Below are positions 24,408 to 32,510 of a stretch of DNA of 49,001 bases, piece after piece (the first letter of the stretch is position 1; each line of letters starts with the position of its first letter). The position numbers and the translations under genes were made by a program. Below the pieces are notes generated by a model. It was not told where the DNA came from and did not search any database. It saw nothing but the letters and a program-made list of their open reading frames with translations. Location of the stretch: assembly GCF_000148725.1 (NCBI RefSeq), contig NZ_GL476310.1, positions 158,198-207,198 on the forward strand, given 5' to 3'. Source of the stretch: Roseibium sp. TrichSKD4 (GTDB lineage Bacteria; Pseudomonadota; Alphaproteobacteria; Rhizobiales; Stappiaceae).

Positions 24408-26594
24408 GTGGCAGCTCCCGTCTCCTATTTCGGCATCAGGCATCACGGACCGGGCTCTGCCCGGCGTCTCGTAGAGGCTTTGGATGAGGTCAGGCCTCAC
24501 GAGGTGCTGATTGAAGGCCCAGCTGATCTCAGCCACCTTTTGCCCATGTTGGCCAGTCCGCAAATAAAGCCTCCGGTCGCGCTTCTCGGCTATCCGGCAA
24601 ATATGCCGGAAAAAACAGTGTTCTGGCCATTTGCAGAGTATTCGCCTGAATACCGGGCGGTCGTGTGGGCCGTTCAAAACTCAGTGCCTGTGCGGTTCAT
24701 TGACTTGCCGGTTTACTGGCGGATTGAGCCTGACGCACAAGACCCCATTGAGCCGGAGGCGGGTGAGGGTGACCCCGCTGAAACGGAGGAACAACAGACG
24801 CTCGAACAGGAAGCCACAGACACGTCAGGGCAGAAGCACCAGGCCAATTCCTTGAGTGGCGATCCGATTGGCGTGTTGGCGGAACTAGCCGGCTATGAAG
24901 ACGGAGAAAGTTGGTGGCAGGATGTCATTGAAGAAAATCCTGCTCCCGGCCCGGTGTTTGAAGCGGTTGAGCAGGCCATCACGGCTCTTCGCGCGCAAGA
25001 GTTCGAGCTTTCAGAACGCGAAGCCGCCCGAGAGGCCCATATGCGGCTTGAAATCAGAAAGACGGTCAAGGACACGGATGGTCCTGTCGCCGTCGTGTGC
25101 GGGGCATGGCATGTGCCAGCATTGAAGGCCAAACATGCGGCCAAGGACGACCGTGCTCTCTTGAAGGGCGCGCCAAAGCAAAAGATCTCTGCAACTTGGG
25201 CACCCTGGACCTCGCCGCGTTTGTCCTTCGCAAGCGGGTATGGGGCAGGGGTTGCTGCACCCGGCTGGAACCAGCACCTCTGGACGGCTGATGACGATAC
25301 TAAGGTCACACGCTGGGTGGCTCGCATTGCGCGCGCCCTGCGGGGGCAGGGGCAAGTTGTTTCAACCGCCTCTCTAATTGAGGCAGAACGCCTTGCAACA
25401 TCGCTGGCGTCCATTCGCAGGCGTCCGCAGCCCGGTTATGAGGAGTTGCGAGACGCCGCAGTCTCTTGTCTATGTTTTGGCAATGGTCTTATCTGGCAAA
25501 CCATTGCAACCGAACTTCTGATTGGGTCTGAGACCGGAGAGATCCCCGATGATGTGCCAATGGCCCCGCTTCTGGAAGACCTTCAGCGTCAGCAGAAAAA
25601 AGCGAAGTTGAAGCCGGAGGCATTGGAGCGAGACCTCTCATTGGACCTGCGGTCTGATAGCGGACTGTTCCGCTCCACCTTATTGCATCGGTTAACAATT
25701 CTGTCGGTGCCATGGGGACGTCCGCTTGACCCCGGCAAAAGCCGTGGCACCTTCCGGGAACGGTGGATGCTGGCTTGGGAACCGGAATATGCGGTTGAGC
25801 TGGTTGAAAACCTGATCTATGGCGCAACCATCGAGCAAGCTGCAAGTGGACGGCTTCAGGCGAAACTCGAAGACTGCCGCGAGCTGGGGCCGCTGGCTGA
25901 TCTCGTCTTCAATGCCATGACAGCGCAATTGCCGGAAGCAGCCGCGCGCGGTGTTCAGCTTTTGGGAGATCGGGCCGGTCAAACTTCTGATTGCAATGAA
26001 CTTTTGTCCGCGCTTCCAGCTCTTGCTGATATTCTGCGTTATGGCGCAGCCCGGGAGCTGGATACTGTTCAGCTTGGTACCTTGTTTGAGCGAATTGCCA
26101 CTCAAGGCGCGCTTGCTCTGCCCTATGCTGTGCGAGGTCTCGACACAGAAACATCCGAGGCCATGCGCGCCAAAATACAGGCTGTAAATAATGCAATTGG
26201 GCTGCTGGACGATCTGAAGGACTTGCAGCAGGCATGGCAAAACGCACTTCATGCAATCGTGGATGAAGCGCACGCAAATCGTTTGATTTCTGGTTTGGCC
26301 GCCCGGCTGCTCTACGAAGCAGATTTGATGACCTCGGACAATGCCGTAGATCTTCTGGCTCGCATGCTGTCTCCTGGAACGGAAACAAAAGATGCCGCAG
26401 CCTTTTTTGCCGGGTTCTTGGAAGGGGCGGGGCAGCGCCTTCTTTATGATGAGGGTTTACGCGCCTGCGTGGACGCTTGGCTCATCGGTCTGGAAGAAGA
26501 TGCGTTTACCGAGCATCTCCCACTGTTTCGGCGCGTTTTTTCCCAGATGGACAAAAGTGAGCGTCGCCGCTTGATGGATGCACTGTTCGGATGA
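24408..26594 (+). CDS. DUF5682 (TraB/EreA-like) protein
   Basis: A 728-residue protein of the DUF5682 family. The N-terminal 240 residues look like a TraB/ChaN/EreA-type fold: YFGIRHHGPGSARR (7-20), then HEVLIEGPADLSHLLP, and a second histidine motif VVCGAWHVPALK (about 229-240), together giving the GxRH and GxxH pair that forms the putative metal-dependent site. An acidic low-complexity stretch (about 107-145) is inserted in this domain. The C-terminal two-thirds is helical, with WGRPLDPGKSRGTFRERWMLAWEPE near 450, a segment I recall as family-typical. GTG 24408 directly follows the ATPase stop. Reaction unknown; a hydrolase or peptidase-like role activated by the ATPase is inference. Confidence 0.8.
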   Translation: MAAPVSYFGIRHHGPGSARRLVEALDEVRPHEVLIEGPADLSHLLPMLASPQIKPPVALLGYPANMPEKTVFWPFAEYSPEYRAVVWAVQNSVPVRFIDLPVYWRIEPDAQDPIEPEAGEGDPAETEEQQTLEQEATDTSGQKHQANSLSGDPIGVLAELAGYEDGESWWQDVIEENPAPGPVFEAVEQAITALRAQEFELSEREAAREAHMRLEIRKTVKDTDGPVAVVCGAWHVPALKAKHAAKDDRALLKGAPKQKISATWAPWTSPRLSFASGYGAGVAAPGWNQHLWTADDDTKVTRWVARIARALRGQGQVVSTASLIEAERLATSLASIRRRPQPGYEELRDAAVSCLCFGNGLIWQTIATELLIGSETGEIPDDVPMAPLLEDLQRQQKKAKLKPEALERDLSLDLRSDSGLFRSTLLHRLTILSVPWGRPLDPGKSRGTFRERWMLAWEPEYAVELVENLIYGATIEQAASGRLQAKLEDCRELGPLADLVFNAMTAQLPEAAARGVQLLGDRAGQTSDCNELLSALPALADILRYGAARELDTVQLGTLFERIATQGALALPYAVRGLDTETSEAMRAKIQAVNNAIGLLDDLKDLQQAWQNALHAIVDEAHANRLISGLAARLLYEADLMTSDNAVDLLARMLSPGTETKDAAAFFAGFLEGAGQRLLYDEGLRACVDAWLIGLEEDAFTEHLPLFRRVFSQMDKSERRRLMDALFG

Positions 26595-26694
26595 GTACAG
26601 AGTGGAGGTGTCCGGCTTGTTGCAGCTCCTGATGCCAAAGCGCGCTGGGTGGCCCATTTTGAAATCTTATCCGGCATTTTGACGGGAGAGCAGC

Positions 26695-27867
26695 ATGGAT
26701 GATCGCGGACGCCGTTGGCGGTTGGCTTTGGGTGGAGATGATGAGGCTTTGACAGGGCGGGATCAACGCCTGTCTGCGGCTCTGAGCGCGCTTTATAACG
26801 CTGACGATGAGCCGAGTGGAAAGGGTGGTAAATCCAAACGTGGCGGGCTCGGCAGTTCGTCTCCCAAAGTTGCCCGCTGGCTCGGTGATATTCGCGAGTT
26901 TTTCCCGTCCCCTGTTGTTCAGGTCGTACAGAAAGACGCGTTTGATCGCCTTGGGCTGCGGCAAATGCTGATGGAACCGGAATTTCTCGCGGTCATGGAG
27001 GCCGACGTCAATCTCGTCGCCGATCTGGTGTCGATGCGCGGTGTCATGCCGGAGAAGACCAAGGAAACAGCGCGCGAAGTCATCGCCAAAGTTGTGGCTG
27101 AATTGATGGAACGGCTGGAACGGCGGACAGCAGAGGCATTGCGCGGGGCGGTCGATAAATCCAAACGCACGTTTCGGCCACGTTTTGCTGACATTGATTG
27201 GCCGCGCACCATTCGAGCGAACCTTCATAACTATCAGGCAGATCACAAGACCATCGTTCCTGAAAAACTGATCGGCTTCATGCGTCGTCAGCGCCGGATA
27301 GTCGATCTGGATGAAGTGATCCTTTGCGTGGATCAATCTGGTTCGATGGCCTCGTCCGTTGTCTATGCCTCCATCTTCGCGGCGGTCATGGCCTCGCTTC
27401 CGGTGGTGGCAACCAAACTGGTGTGCTTCGATACAGCCATACTGGACCTCACTGACGATTTGGCCGATCCGGTTGAGGTCCTCTTCGGTGTTCAGCTTGG
27501 CGGTGGAACGGACATCAATCATGCTGTCGCCTATTGCGAAGACAAGATCGAGAAGCCGTCCAAATCGCATCTGCTCTTGATTACCGATCTTTATGAGGGC
27601 GGAAACGCGGAAGAACTTGTTGCCCGGATCGCGCGTTTACAAGGGCAAGGGGTGAACGTGATTGTCCTCCTGGCCCTGACCGATACAGGGAACCCTTTTT
27701 ACAATCCCGCACTGTCTGCAACGGTCGCCGCGCTTGGCGTACCTGTCTTTGCTGCCACTCCAGATCAGTTTCCTGACCTCATGGCGTGTGCCTTGCGCCG
27801 CGAAGACATCCACCAATGGGCGGCCGGTCAGGACATCAAGACGATTAGACCGGACGAAGGTGCGTGA
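26695..27867 (+). CDS. vWA-domain protein, MoxR partner
   Basis: A 390-residue protein with a C-terminal von Willebrand A domain (about residues 205-375) containing a complete MIDAS metal site: DQSGS (213-217), Thr 272 in GGGTD, and Asp 298 in LITDLYEGG. The N-terminal 200 residues are helical and highly charged (SGKGGKSKRGG about 41-51; RERWL-like and FMRRQRR segments), like the ViaA/CoxE-type vWA proteins that work with MoxR ATPases as adaptor subunits. GGGAGAG upstream of ATG 26695 supports the start; a 100-base gap separates it from DUF5682. It is the last gene of the cluster and converges with a SnoaL-like gene 40 bases on. Role: probable client- or metal-dependent adaptor for the ATPase. 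Confidence 0.9.
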   Translation: MDDRGRRWRLALGGDDEALTGRDQRLSAALSALYNADDEPSGKGGKSKRGGLGSSSPKVARWLGDIREFFPSPVVQVVQKDAFDRLGLRQMLMEPEFLAVMEADVNLVADLVSMRGVMPEKTKETAREVIAKVVAELMERLERRTAEALRGAVDKSKRTFRPRFADIDWPRTIRANLHNYQADHKTIVPEKLIGFMRRQRRIVDLDEVILCVDQSGSMASSVVYASIFAAVMASLPVVATKLVCFDTAILDLTDDLADPVEVLFGVQLGGGTDINHAVAYCEDKIEKPSKSHLLLITDLYEGGNAEELVARIARLQGQGVNVIVLLALTDTGNPFYNPALSATVAALGVPVFAATPDQFPDLMACALRREDIHQWAAGQDIKTIRPDEGA

Positions 27868-27907
27868 TGTCAGCCACAAAGCTGATGGATCGGTGCAGGA
27901 GCTGAAA

Positions 27908-28900
27908 TTATGCTTTGCTATTGGATTCTTCTATCAGGTCACGGCCCATTTGCTGGAAGAGGTCGAGGTAATCGAGAAGCACCCAGTTCTCCATGATCTT
28001 GCCGGACGCGCAGCGATAGAAATCCATAACGCGCAAGGTCAGCGATTTGCCGGAAGCCGGTTCTCCAAGATAGTCACCTTGGTGCGTCATGGTCATGGAG
28101 GGCCAACCGCTGACAGCGGCGAAATTCCCATTGCCTATCCGGCAATAGTGATCCCCGCCAACCCGGTCCGGAAATGCTGTCAGGAATGATGCCCTGTGAT
28201 CCTTTTCAAACCCGCTCCAACGATAATTGGAGCCGATGCCTCCGGGTCCGTACCAGAGCATGTCATCATGCCAATACCCTTCGTCGCCAGTTTGCCCCTT
28301 TGAGGTGAAAGTCTCCGGGTCGAAGGCCTTTAGGTCCGCCAGCATGGCCTCGCAAAGGTCCAGTGTTTTCTCGCCGTCTGCTTGCTCGGCAGGTAAAACG
28401 CCATCATGGGTTGCTGGTCCTGGGAACAGCATCTCGGTTCCGAGCATTTGCGGAAGCGGAAAACGGCCTGTCTGGCGCATAAGGTCCAGCAAATCGAGTA
28501 TGATCTTGGCTTCTGATATCTGACCATCCGGTTCGATGCGGTAGAATTCTCCCGCTCTCAAAAACACTAGGTGCCCGGATGGTTTGATCCCGAACAGTGG
28601 CACTTCAAAATTCCCGACGTAATGCGTGACGCTGGCAATCCAGTGGCCGCCCGGTTCGCGACGGTTCGGCCCGCCTATGAAAATCTCATCCCGCCGGCGA
28701 ATGTGAGATAGGGCGCTTTGCAGTGGCTCAAAAAAGCCGCTCAAGACAGCGTCGCGACCAGAGAGGCGATTGACCGGACAGGCCACGTCAAAAACCACAT
28801 CTTCTCGCAAGTGTCTGGAAATTAGATTCATTCTTTCACTTGGGTCAGCCGTCCGAAAGGAGTTCAGAAAGCTATGTGGTGCGAGGCGAAAGTCGGACAT
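27908..28900 (-). CDS. Double SnoaL/NTF2-like protein
   Basis: A 330-residue protein made of two SnoaL/ester-cyclase-like (NTF2-fold) halves. The first covers about 15-150 (SERMNLISRHLREDVVFDVACP, then RAGEFYRIEPDGQISEAKII). The second covers about 190-325 (WHDDMLWYGPGGIGSNYRWSG, AFPDRVGGDHYCRIGNGNFAAVSGWPSM, then NWVLLDYLDLFQQMGRDL). The ending motif and an internal PGPATHDGVLP segment are shared with the protein at 35345, so they are paralogues. ATG 28898-28900 is preferred; an upstream ATG would lie within the operator palindrome. It is transcribed away from the ABC importer operon, with two operator palindromes between, so it belongs to the same LacI regulon. SnoaL proteins bind or isomerise small substrates; the true activity here is unknown. 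Confidence 0.8.
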   Translation of the reverse strand: MSDFRLAPHSFLNSFRTADPSERMNLISRHLREDVVFDVACPVNRLSGRDAVLSGFFEPLQSALSHIRRRDEIFIGGPNRREPGGHWIASVTHYVGNFEVPLFGIKPSGHLVFLRAGEFYRIEPDGQISEAKIILDLLDLMRQTGRFPLPQMLGTEMLFPGPATHDGVLPAEQADGEKTLDLCEAMLADLKAFDPETFTSKGQTGDEGYWHDDMLWYGPGGIGSNYRWSGFEKDHRASFLTAFPDRVGGDHYCRIGNGNFAAVSGWPSMTMTHQGDYLGEPASGKSLTLRVMDFYRCASGKIMENWVLLDYLDLFQQMGRDLIEESNSKA

Positions 28901-28944
28901 CAGATTGCCTGAGTAACATTGGTGGGACTGCCACTTGTAACAAA

Positions 28945-28962
28945 TTTGCATTCGTATGCAAA
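28945..28962. promoter_or_regulatory. Probable LacI-family operator 1
   Basis: TTTGCATTCGTATGCAAA is an 18-base palindrome with a single mismatched pair and the central CG step typical of LacI-family operators. It lies between the divergent SnoaL-like gene and the ABC importer operon, overlapping the probable promoter of the former. Confidence 0.7.
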
Positions 28963-28968
28963 ATTATA

Positions 28969-28998
28969 TTGCCAAACTGAAGTGACTATGCGTAGATT
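28969..28998 (+). promoter_or_regulatory. Candidate promoter of ABC importer operon
   Basis: TTGCCA (28969-28974), 18 bases, TAGATT (28993-28998). The predicted start would fall inside operator 2, which would explain repression. The -10 match is only fair. Confidence 0.35.
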
Positions 28999-29000
28999 TG

Positions 29001-29016
29001 TTGCATAGGAATGCAA
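29001..29016. promoter_or_regulatory. Probable LacI-family operator 2
   Basis: TTGCATAGGAATGCAA: TTGCAT and ATGCAA half-sites in the same spacing as operator 1, 54 bases downstream (centre to centre about 55), close to five helical turns and on one face of the DNA. Just ahead of the ATPase gene. Confidence 0.65.
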
Positions 29017-29051
29017 AACGCAGCTCGACTGACGGTTCTGGGAGGGGCGCG

Positions 29052-30107
29052 GTGGCTGAAATTCAGCTCAAAAACGTATCAAAGCGATGGGGAAGTTTTG
29101 TCGGTGTTGACGACTTTAACCTGACCATCGCTGACCGTGAGTTTCTCGTGCTTCTGGGGCCGTCCGGCTGTGGGAAGACCACGACCATGCGCATGATCGC
29201 AGGGTTGGAAGATGTCACAGATGGAGAGATCGTCATTGGCGAACAGGTCGTCAACGACCTTGATCCCAAGGATCGGGATATCGCGATGGTGTTCCAGTCC
29301 TACGGCCTTTATCCGAACATGAATGTTTATGAGAACATTCGCTTTCCGCTGAAGGTGCGCAAGGTCGATCCCGCGACCCACGATGAACGGGTCATGCGCG
29401 CAGCGGGTATGGTAGAGCTGGAAGAGTTCCTCCATCGAAAGCCTGCCGAACTTTCGGGCGGCCAGCGCCAACGTGTTGCGCTGGCGCGGGCGATCGTGCG
29501 CGAGCCGAATGTCTTCCTGATGGATGAACCTCTGTCGAACCTTGATGCGAAACTGCGTGTCTCGACAAGGGCCCAAATCAAGAACTTGCAGCACGAACTC
29601 AAGACCACCACCATTTATGTGACCCATGATCAGATCGAGGCAATGACCTTGGCAGATCGGGTTGTTGTTATGAAGAAGGGTCTGATCCAGCAGGTCGGCT
29701 CGCCTACGGAAATCTACGACAAGCCAGCCAACACGTTTGTTGCCGGATTTATTGGGTCGCCCGCCATGAACCTGATGGACGGGGTTCTGGAGGGCGGAAC
29801 ATTTTCCGCAGAAAACGTGAAAATATCCGGACTTGATGGCCCCGATGGTCCCGTCACGCTGGGATTCCGCGCTGAAGACGCTTCGGTCGCGACGGATCAA
29901 GAGTCGGGGGAAGTCGTTGCCCCGGTTTACACGATGGAGCTCCTTGGCGATGCAACGATGATCACGGTCAAGGCAGGCGGAGCCCTTGTGTCCGTGAAGG
30001 CGCACAAGGACTTTCGTATCGAAATTGATGACCAGGTGGAACTCAGCATTCCAGCGGGCATCTGTCACCTCTTCAATCACGAGACTGGGATGCGCATCGA
30101 CGCTTAA
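29052..30107 (+). CDS. ABC importer ATP-binding protein (MsmX/UgpC-like)
   Basis: A 351-residue nucleotide-binding subunit of a carbohydrate-type ABC importer (CUT1 class). It has Walker A GPSGCGKTT (about residues 37-45), the Q-loop in MVFQSYGLYP, the signature LSGGQRQRVALARAI, Walker B VFLMDEPLSNLDAK, and the H-loop in VTHDQIEAM. The C-terminal 110 residues form the TOBE regulatory domain. GTG 29052 is chosen over an earlier ATG because GGAGGGG lies just upstream and the family N-terminus (AEIQLKNVSKRWG) begins there. It is the first gene of an operon with its own solute-binding protein and two permeases, directly downstream of operator 2. Confidence 0.95.
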   Translation: MAEIQLKNVSKRWGSFVGVDDFNLTIADREFLVLLGPSGCGKTTTMRMIAGLEDVTDGEIVIGEQVVNDLDPKDRDIAMVFQSYGLYPNMNVYENIRFPLKVRKVDPATHDERVMRAAGMVELEEFLHRKPAELSGGQRQRVALARAIVREPNVFLMDEPLSNLDAKLRVSTRAQIKNLQHELKTTTIYVTHDQIEAMTLADRVVVMKKGLIQQVGSPTEIYDKPANTFVAGFIGSPAMNLMDGVLEGGTFSAENVKISGLDGPDGPVTLGFRAEDASVATDQESGEVVAPVYTMELLGDATMITVKAGGALVSVKAHKDFRIEIDDQVELSIPAGICHLFNHETGMRIDA

Positions 30108-30183
30108 CCCGTCCGACCGGCAAAATTGCCAAACATCCAGAGACGCGCCATGTGCGCACGGAACACCAGGGAGACCTGATCTA

Positions 30184-31416
30184 ATGTTGAAAAAACTGCT
30201 TCTCGCCGGCGCAATGTCGCTGGCAGCCAGCACGGCCTATGCAAACTGCGGCATCGAGGAAGGCCGCATCAGCATCATCGGCAATGAGTTTCCGGCCATT
30301 CAAACTGTTGGAGCAGGGGCGCTTGCCTGCGGCTCTGAAACGGTCGAGGCGAAGTCAAACCTGACGGCCGATCACCAGAAGCTCAATGTAGCGGGCATGA
30401 GTGGAAATCCGGCGGAATACACCACCGCGATTATTGCGAATTCCTCCATCGTTGCGCTGATGAATGAAGACGTAATTCGTCCGCTGGATGATTTGGTCGC
30501 AAAGCATGGCGGTGATCTGAAAAAGACCCAGTTGATCACCATCAACGGCAAGATCATGGCGGTCGCCTTCATGGCCAATGCCCAGCATTTGGTTTACCGG
30601 AAGGACGTGCTGGACGAAGCGGGTGTCGAGCCGCCAAAGACCTATGAAGGAATGCTCGAAGCAGCCAAGGTGATCCGTGAAAAGGGTCTGATGGACAACC
30701 CGGTCGGCGGTGCATATGCCGCAGGTTGGAACCTTGCCCAGGAATTCAACAACATGTTCCTTGGCTACGGTGGTCAGCATTTCAAGGCTGGGTCCGCAGA
30801 GCCGAACGTGAACACACCGGAAGGTGTGAAGGCGCTTGAGATGATGAAAGCGCTCAGTGCCTATATGAACCCGGACTTCCTGACACACGATTCCAACGCC
30901 ACCAATGCGGAATATCGTGCGGGCAATGTTGCTCTGATGAATATGTGGGGGTCGAGGGCCGCCACGCTGACATCTGCTGAAGGGGTGCCGCAAGAAGTCG
31001 TTGATGGATTTGCAATCGCCGGTCCAATGACCGTCGGCGGAGGCTCAACACCGGCCACGACCTTGTGGTGGGATGGCTGGACCGTTGCAAAGAACATCAG
31101 CGATGCGGAAGCCGAGGCAACGTTCGTTGCAATGAAAAAGGCGATCGACCCGTCAATCCTGAAGGATTCGGAAGTTGCGCAACAGGCAGTTTGGCTGATC
31201 GATGGCTATGAGCCGACCGATAAGGCTGTAGGTGTCTTTGAGGCCGCAAAAGCAGGCTCCATACCTTATCCAATGCTGCCTTACATGGGCCTGATGCACA
31301 CCGCGCTGGGCAATGAGCTGGCTGACTTCATGCAAGGCAAGGAAAGCGCCGAGCAGGCCCTGAAGGACGTGGAAGCAGCCTACACGGCCGCGGCCAAGGA
31401 AAAAGGTTTCCTCTAA
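30184..31416 (+). CDS. ABC solute-binding protein, family 1
   Basis: A 410-residue periplasmic binding protein. Signal peptide MLKKLLLAGAMSLAASTAYA is cleaved before Asn-Cys (about residue 21). The mature protein has the two-lobe pattern of CUT1-type binding proteins: NEFPAIQTVGAGALACG strand near the N-terminus, the AVAFMANAQHLVYRKDVLDEAG hinge segment, MNMWGSRAATL, and a WWDGWTVAKN cleft region. Two cysteines in the mature N-terminus (about 23 and 51) may pair. A strong hairpin follows the stop, which fits the need for more binding protein than permease. Ligand unknown; it defines the substrate of this regulon. Confidence 0.92.
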   Translation: MLKKLLLAGAMSLAASTAYANCGIEEGRISIIGNEFPAIQTVGAGALACGSETVEAKSNLTADHQKLNVAGMSGNPAEYTTAIIANSSIVALMNEDVIRPLDDLVAKHGGDLKKTQLITINGKIMAVAFMANAQHLVYRKDVLDEAGVEPPKTYEGMLEAAKVIREKGLMDNPVGGAYAAGWNLAQEFNNMFLGYGGQHFKAGSAEPNVNTPEGVKALEMMKALSAYMNPDFLTHDSNATNAEYRAGNVALMNMWGSRAATLTSAEGVPQEVVDGFAIAGPMTVGGGSTPATTLWWDGWTVAKNISDAEAEATFVAMKKAIDPSILKDSEVAQQAVWLIDGYEPTDKAVGVFEAAKAGSIPYPMLPYMGLMHTALGNELADFMQGKESAEQALKDVEAAYTAAAKEKGFL

Positions 31417-31429
31417 TACCCACCAACTG

Positions 31430-31460
31430 GCGGCGCGTTGCCCGAACGCGCCGCTTTTTT
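31430..31460 (+). terminator. Hairpin after solute-binding protein gene
   Basis: GCGGCGCGTT (31430-31439) pairs with AACGCGCCGC (31445-31454), then six T. Perfect ten-base-pair stem between the binding protein and first permease gene: an attenuating terminator or mRNA 3'-end stabiliser that would set unequal subunit levels. Confidence 0.85.
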
Positions 31461-31482
31461 CTTCAATGGTCAGGGGAGCGTC

Positions 31483-32508
31483 ATGAAGCACCGGACATTT
31501 TTCTGGTTCTTCCTGCCAACCGGACTGGCGATGCTGATCTTTATCGCAGCGCCCATTGTCTCGGTTGTCATGCAGTCCTTATTCGTTCCGCATGAAGCGG
31601 TCTTGGTCGAGACGGAAAACTGTGGCCCGTTTGGCTGCACTACAGCCGTCGCCGTTGATCAGGACGCAACGGAACAATTGCGCGCAGAGCAGCCGCTTGG
31701 GCGGTTCGCTGGACTGGAGATCTACCTTGATCGGGGCCATCTGGCCTTTGGTGAAATCGCAGAAGCCTGGTTGATCACGACCTCACTTGGTGAGTTCTTT
31801 TCAGAACTTGGGGATCTGCCCTTTTATCGGGCGCTGAGTTTCACACTGACATACACTTTTGTCGTTACTCCCCTTCTCATCGCATTGGGTTTCGCGATCG
31901 CGCTGGCGGTCAATTCCCTTACGCAGAAGATCAAGGGATTTGTGATCTTCTTCTCTCTGCTGCCAATGATCGTCACTCCGCTTGTCGGGTCCCTGATCCT
32001 TTTCTGGATGATTGACAGCCGAGGCGTGCTGGGAACCTTGATCCAGTATCTGGCGGATGACCAGACCCTGTCGCTCAAAGCATCAACCAGTTTGATGTGG
32101 TGCGCCTTGATCATTTACGGCATCTGGAGCAGCGCGCCCTTTGCGTTCGTGGTCTTCTATGCTGGCTTGCAAACCGTGCCGCAGGACACACTGGAAAGCG
32201 CCCGCATTGATGGGGCAACCCGTTGGCAGCAAGTGCGCTATGTGGTGCTTCCGCATCTGATGCCGTTGGTGACATTTGTGGCCCTGATCCAGCTGATGGA
32301 TAACTTCCGCGTCTTTGAGCCAATCGTCGGCTTCAATGCGTCGGCACACGCGCAATCTCTCTCGTGGATCATCTTCAATGATTTGGGAGGAGAAACCCGC
32401 CAGCTTTCCGCGGCCGCGACAACTTCGGTCCTGACAATCATCGGTGTTGCCATCTTGCTGTCCCCGGTTTTGGTCCGGACATGGCGCGACTTCAAAGGAA
32501 AGGCTTGA
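31483..32508 (+). CDS. ABC importer permease 1
   Basis: A 341-residue MalF-type inner-membrane permease. First helix FFWFFLPTGLAMLIFIAAPIV; then an unusually long periplasmic segment of about 95 residues (about 37-130) with two close cysteines (NCGPFGC), then five or more helices. The cytoplasmic EAA loop that contacts the ATPase is ESARIDGATRWQQVRYVVLP. ATG 31483 has AGGGGAG upstream. It is followed two bases after its stop by permease 2. The extended loop recalls the P2 loop of MalF, which touches the binding protein. Confidence 0.93.
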   Translation: MKHRTFFWFFLPTGLAMLIFIAAPIVSVVMQSLFVPHEAVLVETENCGPFGCTTAVAVDQDATEQLRAEQPLGRFAGLEIYLDRGHLAFGEIAEAWLITTSLGEFFSELGDLPFYRALSFTLTYTFVVTPLLIALGFAIALAVNSLTQKIKGFVIFFSLLPMIVTPLVGSLILFWMIDSRGVLGTLIQYLADDQTLSLKASTSLMWCALIIYGIWSSAPFAFVVFYAGLQTVPQDTLESARIDGATRWQQVRYVVLPHLMPLVTFVALIQLMDNFRVFEPIVGFNASAHAQSLSWIIFNDLGGETRQLSAAATTSVLTIIGVAILLSPVLVRTWRDFKGKA

Positions 32509-32510
32509 TC

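Noticed and set aside
26506-27570. 354-codon minus-strand frame
   Set aside because: Antisense of the vWA gene and the end of DUF5682; no recognisable domain.
29079-30233. 384-codon open frame on the minus strand
   Set aside because: It lies entirely opposite the ABC ATPase gene, whose motifs are unmistakable, and has no family resemblance or ribosome binding site.
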